DNA of 64,000 nucleotides from Flavobacteriales bacterium UBA5081 (GTDB lineage: Bacteria > Bacteroidota > Bacteroidia > Flavobacteriales_E > Vicingaceae): NCBI GenBank assembly GCA_002415785.1, contig DIAJ01000003.1, forward strand, positions 161,286 through 225,285, read 5' to 3'. The notes beneath the pieces were generated by a model. The model saw nothing but the letters and a program-made list of their open reading frames with translations. It did no database searches and was not told the DNA's origin. Of this stretch, positions 42,581-50,680 are shown piece after piece (positions within the stretch are counted from its first letter, which is position 1; the number at the start of each line of letters is the position of its first letter). The translations under genes were made by a program, and so were the position numbers.

Positions 42581-42611
42581 GGCTATTCGCAATTGCAAAT
42601 AGCCTTTTTTT
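42581..42611. terminator. Bidirectional Rho-independent terminator
   Basis: GGCTATT...AATAGCC (7-bp stem, 10-base loop) is followed by T7 on the plus strand and preceded by A6, giving a T-run on the other strand. It ends both the OmpA gene and the convergent glyS gene. Confidence 0.85.
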
Positions 42612-42629
42612 ATGCTAGAAAATTTAATC

Positions 42630-44153
42630 TTACACCAATTTCACTTTTCCTCGAATGATGTTTTCCAGTTCATCAATAGAAACACGCTCCTGCTCCATAC
42701 TATCGCGATCGCGAATGGTGACAGTATTATCTTCTATACTTTGGTGATCTACTGTAATCGACAATGGCGTTCCAATGGCATCTTGCCTTCTGTAGCGCTT
42801 ACCAATTGAATCTTTTTCATCGTACTGACAGTTAAACTCACTTTTCAAACCGTCTAAGATTTCGCGCGCTTTTTCCGGTAATCCGTCTTTTTTGGTTAAG
42901 GGCATGATTGCAGCTTTATAAGGAGCCAAAAAGTTTGGAATCTTCATCACTACTCTTGAGCTGCCGTCTTCCAACTCTTCATTTTGAATAGAAGAAGCCA
43001 ATACTGCTAAAAACATTCTATCTAAACCAATGGAAGTTTCAATAACATAAGGAACGTAATTTTCATTTACTTCCGGATCAAAATATTGAAGCTTTTTACC
43101 GGAATGTTCCTGATGACGCATTAAATCAAAATCGGTTCTCGAATGTATCCCTTCCAATTCTTTAAAGCCAAATGGATATTCGAATTCTATATCGGCTGCT
43201 GCATTCGCATAGTGAGCCATTTTCACATGATCGTGGAAACGGTATTTCTTTTCGGGAATTCCCAAAGCTAAGTGCCATTTCATGCGCTCTTCCTTCCAGT
43301 ATTCGTACCATTTTAGCTCTTCTCCGGGACGAACGAAAAACTGCATTTCCATCTGTTCAAACTCTCGCATGCGAAAAATAAACTGACGAGCAATGATTTC
43401 ATTTCGAAAAGCTTTTCCGATTTGAGCAATACCAAAAGGAACTTTCATACGAGCTGTTTTTTGCACGTTCAAAAAGTTTACAAATATTCCTTGCGCTGTT
43501 TCGGGGCGTAAGTAAATGGTAGAAGCCCCTTCTGCCGTTGAGCCCATTTCAGTGCTAAACATTAGATTAAACTGACGAACCTCCGTCCAGTTTTTAGACC
43601 CGCTTACAGGGTCTGCAATGTCTAAATCCAAAATAAGTTGGCGCACTTCAGCTAAATCCTCTGCTTCCATAGCTTCCTTAAAACGACGATTAGCCTCGTC
43701 AATCTTTTCCTGATTGCGTAGCACCCTATCGTTTGTAGCTCTAAACTGAGCTTCATCAAATTGATCTCCAAAGCGCTTAGCAGCTTTGTCTACTTCCTTT
43801 TGGATTTTGGCATCAATTTTTGCCACCCACTCTTCAATTAAAACATCTGCACGGTAGCGTTTTTTAGAGTCTTTGTTGTCGATTAAAGGGTCGTTAAATG
43901 CATCGGTATGACCGGAAGCTTTCCAAGTCTTAGGGTGCATGAAAATGGCCGCATCAATACCGACAATGTTTTCGTGCATTTGCACCATGCTTTTCCACCA
44001 ATATTGCTTGATGTTGTTTTTTAATTCACTGCCCAAAGGACCGTAATCGTAAACAGCGCTTAGTCCATCATATATTTCTGAGGAGGGAAAAACAAAGCCA
44101 TACTCTTTGGCATGACTTACAATTTGCTTTAAATTTTCTTCTTGATTTGCCAT
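42630..44153 (-). CDS. glyS: Glycine--tRNA ligase (single-chain alpha2 type)
   Basis: A 507-residue class II synthetase charging tRNA-Gly. It is the single-polypeptide type, shared with eukaryotes, archaea and Bacteroidota: start SHAKEYGFVFPSSEIY with YDYGPLGSELK, motif 2 RNEIIARQFIFRMREFEQME, motif 3 ETSIGLDRMFLAVL, and the C-terminal anticodon-binding domain (LAPYKAAIMPL, GTPLSITVDHQS). Its promoter seems to touch the start codon. Confidence 0.97.
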   Translation of the reverse strand: MANQEENLKQIVSHAKEYGFVFPSSEIYDGLSAVYDYGPLGSELKNNIKQYWWKSMVQMHENIVGIDAAIFMHPKTWKASGHTDAFNDPLIDNKDSKKRYRADVLIEEWVAKIDAKIQKEVDKAAKRFGDQFDEAQFRATNDRVLRNQEKIDEANRRFKEAMEAEDLAEVRQLILDLDIADPVSGSKNWTEVRQFNLMFSTEMGSTAEGASTIYLRPETAQGIFVNFLNVQKTARMKVPFGIAQIGKAFRNEIIARQFIFRMREFEQMEMQFFVRPGEELKWYEYWKEERMKWHLALGIPEKKYRFHDHVKMAHYANAAADIEFEYPFGFKELEGIHSRTDFDLMRHQEHSGKKLQYFDPEVNENYVPYVIETSIGLDRMFLAVLASSIQNEELEDGSSRVVMKIPNFLAPYKAAIMPLTKKDGLPEKAREILDGLKSEFNCQYDEKDSIGKRYRRQDAIGTPLSITVDHQSIEDNTVTIRDRDSMEQERVSIDELENIIRGKVKLV

Positions 44154-44157
44154 TTCG

Positions 44158-44188
44158 CAAAAGTAAGTGTTTGCAGCTTTTTAGCAAT
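44158..44188 (-). promoter_or_regulatory. glyS promoter, probably giving a nearly leaderless transcript
   Basis: On the minus strand ATTG (44188-44185), 19 bases, then TACTTTTG (44165-44158) match the consensus. Only four bases separate the -7 box from the glyS ATG at 44153. Confidence 0.5.
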
Positions 44189-44198
44189 CATTAAACAT

Positions 44199-44226
44199 AA
44201 AAAAAGCCCCGACGAATCGGGGCTTT
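44199..44226 (-). terminator. Rho-independent terminator of the OMP-lipoprotein operon
   Basis: AAAGCCCCGA-CGAA-TCGGGGCTTT forms a strong G/C stem with a tetraloop. On the minus strand it is followed by T7. It lies 26 bases after the stop of the lipoprotein gene and just before the glyS promoter. Confidence 0.9.
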
Positions 44227-44252
44227 GACTTTTTAATCAGATTAGTTCCAAA

Positions 44253-45131
44253 TTACATTGAACCTGTTCCTGTGTCTTCTTCCTCTTCAAACTCATAAGA
44301 GCCACACTCTAAATAAGCCGAAAGATTTACAACAGTTGAAGAAAGTTCATCTCCAAACTCTCCCTCTTCAATCTTAGCCATTTTAACCCCGCTCAAACTT
44401 ACATTTGAACCGGTAAAATCAACTGTTCCTGAAGTAGAGAAGTACATTGCAGCACTTTCTTCTTTTTCATTAAATTCAACAGCAACAACAAATGCGCCTT
44501 TACCGACTGTCTCTTCTTGAAAGTCAGCAAAGTCTCCAATTCTATTGCTACCATTAATTGAGAATGCATACAACATTAAGTTTATAGGCATGTCATCAAC
44601 CTCTCCGGTATCACTTTCAAAAGAACTAAAGTTAAAGTCACCTGAAATTCCAATAAACATGTCAATTTCTGCACCTTGCTCTCCTCCGCCTAAGCCATCA
44701 ATTTGACCAAAGACATCTGAAGAAGCGCAAAATCCAACATCAATATTGTAGCTATTGCTCCCAAGTGTAACCGTTCCACCTCCTAAAGTAAATGAATTAT
44801 TTACAACAAAGCTAGAGCCTGTTGAACGTGGATCTGTAAACTCATTTTCTGAAGCTGCAGCAGATGCAGGAACAAATTCAGTTCCACCACCATTATCCGG
44901 TGATGTAAAGTTTATACTGTTATTGTTTCCAATAAAAGTACCTGATCCGGAGTTGGTCGTTGTTGTAGAAGAGCTTCCTGTGAAAACTAATCTTTTAAAT
45001 TTCGATAATCGATCTGGTTTTTGTGGCGTACCATAGCCGTCTGATTCCTTTTCACAAGCCGTGAAAAGAAATACAGACAGAGCTGCAGTTGCCAAAGCAC
45101 CGAAGATCGATCTGTATTTCAATGTTTTCAT
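44253..45131 (-). CDS. Secreted lipoprotein of unknown function
   Basis: A 292-residue protein with lipobox FLFTAC (Cys26). ATG 45131 is chosen over a TTG 9 bases upstream. After the anchor comes a Ser/Thr/Gly-rich stretch (SSSTTTTNSGSG, residues about 52-65), then a beta-rich part with VNNSFTLGGGTVTLGSN and repeated acidic strands, ending in a Glu-rich tail (EEEEDTG). No known domain was recognised. It is cotranscribed with the outer-membrane protein gene upstream, so the two may act together. Confidence 0.88.
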   Translation of the reverse strand: MKTLKYRSIFGALATAALSVFLFTACEKESDGYGTPQKPDRLSKFKRLVFTGSSSTTTTNSGSGTFIGNNNSINFTSPDNGGGTEFVPASAAASENEFTDPRSTGSSFVVNNSFTLGGGTVTLGSNSYNIDVGFCASSDVFGQIDGLGGGEQGAEIDMFIGISGDFNFSSFESDTGEVDDMPINLMLYAFSINGSNRIGDFADFQEETVGKGAFVVAVEFNEKEESAAMYFSTSGTVDFTGSNVSLSGVKMAKIEEGEFGDELSSTVVNLSAYLECGSYEFEEEEDTGTGSM

Positions 45132-45183
45132 AATATTCAATTTAAGATTTGTAATAATTGAGTCTTCTTAATTTAAGAAACCA

Positions 45184-45873
45184 TTAGAACAAGAACCCTA
45201 AACGAATTGCACCATTTACGTTTGGTCCTAAATTAAAAGTACTTCCATTCAATTGAGTTGCAGTATCAGTTCCTGGACCTGTAGAATTAGTTGTTTCAGT
45301 ATCCTTTTCACTAATTGACTGGAATCCAAATCCAACTTCAGTTCCCATGTAGATGTGCTTGCTAAAATACCAATCAGCACCTAACACTAAGTTCAACCCA
45401 AAAGTAGTTGACCCTCCTGTAGTTTCACTTTCATAAGTGTCTCCTGTTGTGGTACTAGGGTCAAGTTGTTGGTCTATATCTTTTGTATTCAACATTGAAA
45501 AATTCAATACAGCTCCTACATAAGGTGATAATCGATCAGTTCCTTCAAAATGCTTCTCAATCCCCGGATTAATAGATATTCCAAAAGAACTGCTTTTATC
45601 CTCTAGTTCTACAGTTGTAGTGCCATCGGGAACTTCAGAGGGTGTTGTTTCTGACGAAGAACTCACAGAAAAGCCTAAACGATAAGCGATGTCGCTTGAT
45701 GCAAAATAACGGAATCGCAAATTGTTCATTCCAATTGGAGAACCACTTAAAGGAGTAAAATTAACTTCAATGTTTTTTTCACCACCAGCTGGTTTAAAAT
45801 CCTGAGCATTTAGCTCGTTAGAAGTGAAAATTCCGGCAGCAATTGCTGCAACTAGTAATACTTTCTTTTTCAT
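45184..45873 (-). CDS. Small outer-membrane beta-barrel protein
   Basis: A 229-residue protein with a signal peptide ending LNAQ, then eight or so predicted amphipathic strands (RYFASSDIAYRLGFSVS, SPYVGAVLNFSML, GLNLVLGADWYF, YMGTEVGFGFQS) separated by Ser/Thr/Asp-rich loops, and the C-terminal IRLGFLF typical of outer-membrane barrels. It resembles the OmpA/OmpW-like "outer membrane beta-barrel" family. It is first in an operon with the lipoprotein gene, under a strong promoter. Confidence 0.88.
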   Translation of the reverse strand: MKKKVLLVAAIAAGIFTSNELNAQDFKPAGGEKNIEVNFTPLSGSPIGMNNLRFRYFASSDIAYRLGFSVSSSSETTPSEVPDGTTTVELEDKSSSFGISINPGIEKHFEGTDRLSPYVGAVLNFSMLNTKDIDQQLDPSTTTGDTYESETTGGSTTFGLNLVLGADWYFSKHIYMGTEVGFGFQSISEKDTETTNSTGPGTDTATQLNGSTFNLGPNVNGAIRLGFLF

Positions 45874-45914
45874 TTTTACAAATTTTTATTGGTTATTGTT
45901 TAAATTAAACATGC

Positions 45915-45947
45915 CAAACGTAGTAAAAAAAATCATTCACTCCCAAA
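45915..45947 (-). promoter_or_regulatory. Promoter of the OMP-lipoprotein operon
   Basis: On the minus strand TTTG (45947-45944), 21 bases, TACGTTTG (45922-45915) match the consensus well. The leader would be about 35 bases. The rest of the 309-base gap 45874-46182 is A/T-rich with no gene; a second box for the DUF3109 gene lies at its right end. Confidence 0.6.
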
Positions 45948-46170
45948 AAAAATATCATTTGAGCACTTAAAATCACTACAAATAAGTAGATTCCCCTAGG
46001 TTTTTCACTTAAAATACGCTTCATTTTTATCAGCAAATTCAAGCACTTGGGCGCAAATTACCTCAAATTCGTAGAATTGTAATTTATTTTATAAACAACT
46101 GCTTTGTTAAAAATTAGCTTTTTTTCATGTAACCTTGGCAATGTAACACTTCAAATCCTAAGCTAAAAGC

Positions 46171-46178
46171 TAACTTTG
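46171..46178 (+). promoter_or_regulatory. Candidate -7 box of the DUF3109 gene
   Basis: TAACTTTG fits TAnnTTTG and ends only four bases before the ATG at 46183, so the transcript would be leaderless or nearly so. A -33 TTG at the right distance was not found. Confidence 0.35.
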
Positions 46179-46182
46179 CAGT

Positions 46183-46767
46183 ATGATTCAAGTTGAAAAC
46201 GTAATTCTATCGGAAGATTTATTTGAAGAGTATTTTGTCTGTGATTTAGCCGCTTGCAAAGGTGCTTGCTGTGTTGAAGGCGATGCCGGTGCACCCTTAA
46301 ATGTAGAGGAAATTGATGCTATTCAAGAAAATTTAGAGCGGATAAAAGCCTATTTGCCGGAAAAAGGAAAGCAAACAATTGATCAAATTGGCATTTACGA
46401 AAGAGATAATGAGGGCGACTTAGTAACTACTTTAAATGATGGAAAGGAATGTGCTTTTACTGTTTTTACAGAAGATGGAACGGCACTTTGTGGAATTGAA
46501 GCTGCTTATCGCGATGGAAACTCCACTTTTAAAAAGCCTATTTCTTGTCATTTATACCCCATTAGAGTAGCTAAACTTCACGAATACGATGCCTTGAATT
46601 ATCATCGTTGGCCTATTTGCAAACCGGCCTGCGAATGTGGCTCTAAGCTAAAAGTAAAAATCTACCAATTTGCTAAAGAGCCCTTAATCAAAAAGTACGG
46701 TGAAGATTGGTACAAGCAACTGATTGAAGTGGACAAACTTTTAGAAGAGGAGAAAAGCAAGAAGTAA
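46183..46767 (+). CDS. DUF3109-family cysteine-rich protein
   Basis: A 194-residue protein of a Bacteroidota-typical family of unknown function. Many cysteines are arranged in motifs: FVCDLAACKGACCVEGD (four Cys), ALCGIE, ISCHLYP and ICKPACECGSK. This suggests a metal or iron-sulfur site. It has no signal peptide and is likely cytoplasmic. ATG 46183 gives the family N-terminus IQVENVILSEDLFEEYFVC. Confidence 0.9.
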   Translation: MIQVENVILSEDLFEEYFVCDLAACKGACCVEGDAGAPLNVEEIDAIQENLERIKAYLPEKGKQTIDQIGIYERDNEGDLVTTLNDGKECAFTVFTEDGTALCGIEAAYRDGNSTFKKPISCHLYPIRVAKLHEYDALNYHRWPICKPACECGSKLKVKIYQFAKEPLIKKYGEDWYKQLIEVDKLLEEEKSKK

Positions 46768-46860
46768 GATTTTAGAGTTTAGACCTTAGAAAATATTTTC
46801 AACCTTCTCTCTAAAGCATAAACGAGAATATTACTTTAGCTTGAATATTTTTAAGTGCTC

Positions 46861-47559
46861 CTAAACTACCGCTTGAATTGCATTCATCATAGCTTCAAAA
46901 ATCTTCAAGCCATCAGTATTTCCTAACTCCATGTCTGCCGCTCTTTCAGGGTGTGGCATCATTCCAAATACATTCTTGTTTTTGTTGCAAACTCCTGCAA
47001 TGTTTTCCAATGAACCATTTGGATTGGAGGCTGCGTTTACTTCCCCATTTTCGTTGCAATAACGGAAAATGACTTGGTTGTTCTCATTCATTTCCTTCAA
47101 CATTTCTTCAGTGGCAAAGTATCTTCCCTCAGCATGGGCAATCGGTATTTTCAAAGCTTCCGATGTGTCGAGGCCTTGGTTTATTGCCGAAGCATTATTG
47201 TCAGCTTTTATATAGGTGTTTTTGCAAACAAACTTTTGATGATTGTTGTGTAAAAGCGTTCCCGGCAATAGTTTTGACTCACATAAAATTTGAAATCCAT
47301 TACAAATTCCCAAAACATAACCACCATTATTGGCGTGCTCTACCACTTTTTTCATAATGGGAGAGTAGTTGGCTATGGCGCCTGAACGCAAATAATCTCC
47401 GTAGGAAAAACCTCCGGGCAAAATGATAAACTCTGCTCCCTGTAAGTCATCGTCTTTGTGCCAAAGGTTTACCACTTCAAAACCCATGATTTTTTCCAAT
47501 ACATAAATCATATCTTGATCACAATTGGAACCCGGAAATGTAATTACGCCAAACTTCAT
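46861..47559 (-). CDS. purQ: Phosphoribosylformylglycinamidine synthase subunit PurQ
   Basis: A 232-residue class I glutamine amidotransferase delivering ammonia for step 4 of purine synthesis. Motifs: VITFPGSNCDQD, LPGGFSYGDYLRSGAIA, catalytic Cys in LGICNGFQIL and MMPHPERA with the catalytic His/Glu. ATG 47559 (MKFGVITFPG) is chosen over a TTG 18 bases upstream, which would overlap the DUF6427 gene. It follows that gene by 10 bases, so the two may be cotranscribed. Confidence 0.96.
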   Translation of the reverse strand: MKFGVITFPGSNCDQDMIYVLEKIMGFEVVNLWHKDDDLQGAEFIILPGGFSYGDYLRSGAIANYSPIMKKVVEHANNGGYVLGICNGFQILCESKLLPGTLLHNNHQKFVCKNTYIKADNNASAINQGLDTSEALKIPIAHAEGRYFATEEMLKEMNENNQVIFRYCNENGEVNAASNPNGSLENIAGVCNKNKNVFGMMPHPERAADMELGNTDGLKIFEAMMNAIQAVV

Positions 47560-47569
47560 CTTAAAAATT

Positions 47570-48556
47570 TTATGCAAAAGTAACTAAAAAGGGAAGTTTA
47601 AGCCACGCATTATCGACCAAAACGTAAAAAATCAAGAGCAAAATCCAAAGGCTATCCAGAATCCAGACTTTAGAGAATTTTTTATGCATTATTCCATAAA
47701 AAAGAGAAAGAGGAATTATAGCTAAACAAGCTACAGACAAGAAACTATCTGAGAAAAAAGCCAGCAACAAAGCTCCAAATGCGTACAAATAATATACACT
47801 CAATTGATCTCTATTACGCACCGTCATTTTCATACGACTTATAAAAGTTTGCCCTGCAGATAGAAAAGCAGTAATAACAAATAAAAGCAATAGACTTATA
47901 AACCCCCAATTATCTTTAAAGTCAATTTTAGTAAAGCTAAAATTTAAATCAATGTGATAGTTGCTATAATTCAATAAGTAAGCAATTCCAACATAATAAA
48001 AAAGTGGTAAAAACAAGCCAATCAAAGACACCAATAAATCTTTGATTTTTATTCCTCGAAGGATGTAAATTGAAGCTATAAAAAATAAAAAAAGCCAGAG
48101 TAACTGTACATTAAAAAGCAGTGCTAAACCGTGAAGTAAAGCTGCAGAAAATAAAATCCCTTTTGCATTTGTTTGTTGATGGAGCTGAATCAAAACCAAC
48201 AAAGTTGAACTTAATAGTAAGAGCGAAATTATTGCTTCTAATCTAACTAATAACTCGGGAAACAAAATGGCAAAAATGAGCGGAAGAACTATAAAGCTTG
48301 CTTTTGCATTCTCTACAAACTTGAAGCTACTGTTGGCGATAAAAACCAATCTAAAACTAAAAAGATATATGATTAAGCCAATTATCTTAACAGCAATTAT
48401 GGGTAAAAAGCTACTAAAAGAAATTAATGCGTTATCGGCAGATTCCTCATCGACTACTTCTAGCTTAAAAAAAAGCACAAACAAAAGATAAAAAAAGGCA
48501 ATTGCTATGAGGGCATTTTCTAAAAAGGTCCATTTAGAGGGGTTCATTGCAGCCAT
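47570..48556 (-). CDS. DUF6427-family polytopic membrane protein
   Basis: A 328-residue protein with about ten transmembrane helices and few charged loops; the family (DUF6427) is known from Flavobacteriia without defined function. ATG 48556 (MAAMNPSKW) or ATG 48547 (MNPSKW) are both possible. It is divergent from the small DUF6341-like gene and lies next to purQ and purD, a neighbourhood that I recall as conserved in the group. Confidence 0.8.
   Translation of the reverse strand: MAAMNPSKWTFLENALIAIAFFYLLFVLFFKLEVVDEESADNALISFSSFLPIIAVKIIGLIIYLFSFRLVFIANSSFKFVENAKASFIVLPLIFAILFPELLVRLEAIISLLLLSSTLLVLIQLHQQTNAKGILFSAALLHGLALLFNVQLLWLFLFFIASIYILRGIKIKDLLVSLIGLFLPLFYYVGIAYLLNYSNYHIDLNFSFTKIDFKDNWGFISLLLLFVITAFLSAGQTFISRMKMTVRNRDQLSVYYLYAFGALLLAFFSDSFLSVACLAIIPLSLFYGIMHKKFSKVWILDSLWILLLIFYVLVDNAWLKLPFLVTFA
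47575..47582 (-). promoter_or_regulatory. Candidate -7 box before purQ
   Basis: TACTTTTG on the minus strand, 15 bases before the purQ ATG and inside the end of the DUF6427 gene. No -33 element at the usual distance. Confidence 0.3.
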
Positions 48557-48570
48557 TAATTTTCGATAAG

Positions 48571-48603
48571 TTTAAGCGAAGTTACTTTTATTTTATACTT
48601 TTG
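48571..48603 (+). promoter_or_regulatory. Candidate promoter of the DUF6341-like gene
   Basis: TACTTTTG (48596-48603) fits the -7 consensus; TTTA at 48571-48574, 21 bases upstream, is an imperfect -33. The ATG follows 29 bases after the box. Confidence 0.4.
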
Positions 48604-48632
48604 TCTTTTAATTACTCCCTAAGCTAAAAATT

Positions 48633-48818
48633 ATGACTTGGAACGAATTTGTATACGGATTAGGTGATTTGCTAGAGGCAACTTTCGCAATTCTTCCTCC
48701 ATTGGGAAACATTCCTAATGCTATTTTTACAGCAATTATATTTGGTGGACTTGTTTATTGGTTGATGCAACTTAGCAAATACAAAAAAGAAGCAAAAAGA
48801 ACAGGCGGAATTGAATAA
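48633..48818 (+). CDS. Small membrane protein, DUF6341-like
   Basis: A 61-residue protein with a hydrophobic helix (about residues 28-46, FTAIIFGGLVYWLMQL) followed by a Lys-rich tail. The central helix with VYWxxQL and the position between DUF6427 and purD fit the small DUF6341 proteins of Flavobacteriia. Function unknown. The stop codon lies in the loop of a terminator hairpin. Confidence 0.75.
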   Translation: MTWNEFVYGLGDLLEATFAILPPLGNIPNAIFTAIIFGGLVYWLMQLSKYKKEAKRTGGIE

Positions 48819-48830
48819 TATCCGCCTTTC
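48804..48830 (+). terminator. Terminator overlapping the end of the DUF6341-like gene
   Basis: GGCGGA (48804-48809) and TCCGCC (48821-48826) form a 6-bp G/C stem with the stop codon in the loop, followed by TTTCTTTTCCTTT. It separates the gene from convergent purD. Confidence 0.7.
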
Positions 48831-48837
48831 TTTTCCT

Positions 48838-50118
48838 TTAATTTGACATTAAGTCAAACCCAATATCTTTTCTAAAGTATTTTCCTTCGAACAAAATACG
48901 ATCGGCATTCCGATAACTTTTCGCTAAAGCATCTTTAAAGTTTTCTCCTAAAGCAGTAATGGCAATTACTCTGCCGCCATTTGTAAGCACTTTCCCATTT
49001 TCCTTTTTAGTCCCTGCATGAAATAATATACAGTCACCCACTTGTTCAAAGCCGGACATTTCTTTGTTTTTCTCATAAGCTTCAGGATAACCACCGGAAA
49101 CCAGCATCACAGTTGTAGCAGCTTCATCACTAAAAACAACTTTTTCATTCTCCAAATTACCTTCTGAGCATGCTTTTAAGTGCTCAAATAAGTCAGACTT
49201 TATGCGTGGCATAACCACTTCTGTTTCCGGGTCGCCCATGCGCACATTGTACTCAATTACATAAGGTTCTCCATTTACAATCATCAAGCCAATAAACAAA
49301 AAGCCGCAATAATCAATTTGACGCGCCTCCAATCCTCGAATAGATGGTTTAACGACCTTCTCTTCGATTTTATTCATTAATGTTTTATCAGCAAAAGGCA
49401 CCGGAGAAACTGCTCCCATTCCACCGGTATTTAAACCTGTGTCACCTTCTCCAACTCTTTTATAATCCTTAGCTTCAGGTAAAATTCTATAGTTTTTGCC
49501 ATCGGTTAACACAAAAACTGACATCTCAATTCCATCTAAAAATTCTTCAATCACAACATTGCTACTCGCTTCACCAAACTTTTGATCCAAAAGCATGTTT
49601 TTCAGTTCCACTTTAGCATCTTGCAGTTCATTTAAAATAAGGACACCTTTTCCTGCTGCTAAGCCATCTGCTTTAAGAACATAAGGTGGTTTCAGCTCCT
49701 CTAAAAAAGCATATCCTTGTTCTAATGTATCTTTTTGGAATGACTGATAGCGAGCTGTTGGGACTCCAAATTCAGCCATGAACTTTTTAGCAAACTCCTT
49801 ACTGCCCTCTAGCATGGCTCCCGCTTCAGATGGTCCAATGATAAGTAAATCCTTTAAGTCTTTTTGTTGCTTTAAGAAATCAACAATTCCATCCACTAAA
49901 GGAGCTTCAGGACCGACAATAAGCATCCCGATTTTATGAGCTTTGATTGTCTTAGCTACATCGTCAAAATTAGAAGGAGATATCGATAAGTTTTCGGCAA
50001 CTTCTTTTGTTCCGGCATTTCCCGGAGCTAAAAACAATTTATTTACCGAATTACTTTGTTTGATTTTCCATGCAATGGCGTGTTCTCTGCCGCCCGACCC
50101 AAGAATAAGGATATTCAT
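48838..50118 (-). CDS. purD: Phosphoribosylamine--glycine ligase
   Basis: A 426-residue ATP-grasp enzyme for step 2 of purine synthesis (glycinamide ribonucleotide formation). Motifs: ILILGSGGREHAIAWK, PEAPLVDGIVD, KADGLAAGKGV, LNTGGMGAVSPVP and EYNVRMGDPETEV. Length and start are normal. It ends next to a terminator shared by the facing gene. Confidence 0.97.
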   Translation of the reverse strand: MNILILGSGGREHAIAWKIKQSNSVNKLFLAPGNAGTKEVAENLSISPSNFDDVAKTIKAHKIGMLIVGPEAPLVDGIVDFLKQQKDLKDLLIIGPSEAGAMLEGSKEFAKKFMAEFGVPTARYQSFQKDTLEQGYAFLEELKPPYVLKADGLAAGKGVLILNELQDAKVELKNMLLDQKFGEASSNVVIEEFLDGIEMSVFVLTDGKNYRILPEAKDYKRVGEGDTGLNTGGMGAVSPVPFADKTLMNKIEEKVVKPSIRGLEARQIDYCGFLFIGLMIVNGEPYVIEYNVRMGDPETEVVMPRIKSDLFEHLKACSEGNLENEKVVFSDEAATTVMLVSGGYPEAYEKNKEMSGFEQVGDCILFHAGTKKENGKVLTNGGRVIAITALGENFKDALAKSYRNADRILFEGKYFRKDIGFDLMSN

Positions 50119-50161
50119 TTCTTTTTTTCTGCAAAGAAACTAAATAAAGGAGGAATTGATG

Positions 50162-50632
50162 CTAATCTTTGGCATTATAGTACTCATCAATTCCCCACTT
50201 CACATATCTTTTATCAAAAGTAAAACCTTCATTGGGATCAGTTATGTACAACTTAGCTACTGGTGGCAACATGGTTTCATCAACTCGATTCTCATTTTCT
50301 TTCAACAGCTCAATGTCTAACTGAAAGGTATATTTTCCACTGACCTTATCCTTTTGAGGACTGACTCCAATTACATCAACTGTTTTTTTAATGTAACCCG
50401 GTTTACTGAAAGCTATGTTATAAACAGAACCCAACTCAAAATTCACTTTATAGTCTCCATTTTTTTGAGTGGAAACCTGAATAATTGTATCGTTGTCTTT
50501 TACGATCTCTAAATCAACGTAACCCAAAACTTTACCCTGATTCTCTACTCTACCGTAAAGAATAAGCTCACCTTCTTGCGAAAAGGAAAAGCTGCTAAGC
50601 AGCATTAATAAAGCAAAAACTATATTTTTCAT
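50162..50632 (-). CDS. Secreted protein with carboxypeptidase-regulatory-like fold
   Basis: A 156-residue protein with a signal peptide (MKNIVFALLMLLSSFSFSQ). Residues about 25-110 look like a small beta-sandwich: GRVENQGKVLGYVDLEIVKDN followed by KNGDYKVNFELGSVYNIAFSKPGY, the usual form of carboxypeptidase-regulatory domains of Bacteroidota. No catalytic motif. ATG 50632 is chosen over a TTG 12 bases upstream because it directly begins the signal peptide. Confidence 0.82.
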   Translation of the reverse strand: MKNIVFALLMLLSSFSFSQEGELILYGRVENQGKVLGYVDLEIVKDNDTIIQVSTQKNGDYKVNFELGSVYNIAFSKPGYIKKTVDVIGVSPQKDKVSGKYTFQLDIELLKENENRVDETMLPPVAKLYITDPNEGFTFDKRYVKWGIDEYYNAKD

Positions 50633-50680
50633 GTGTTTATACAATCTATTTTCGCTCGAAAGGTACGCAAAATGATTGAA

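Noticed and set aside
44154..44252. Glycine riboswitch or T-box before glyS
   Set aside because: The only structure is the terminator of the preceding operon, and the promoter box leaves almost no leader.
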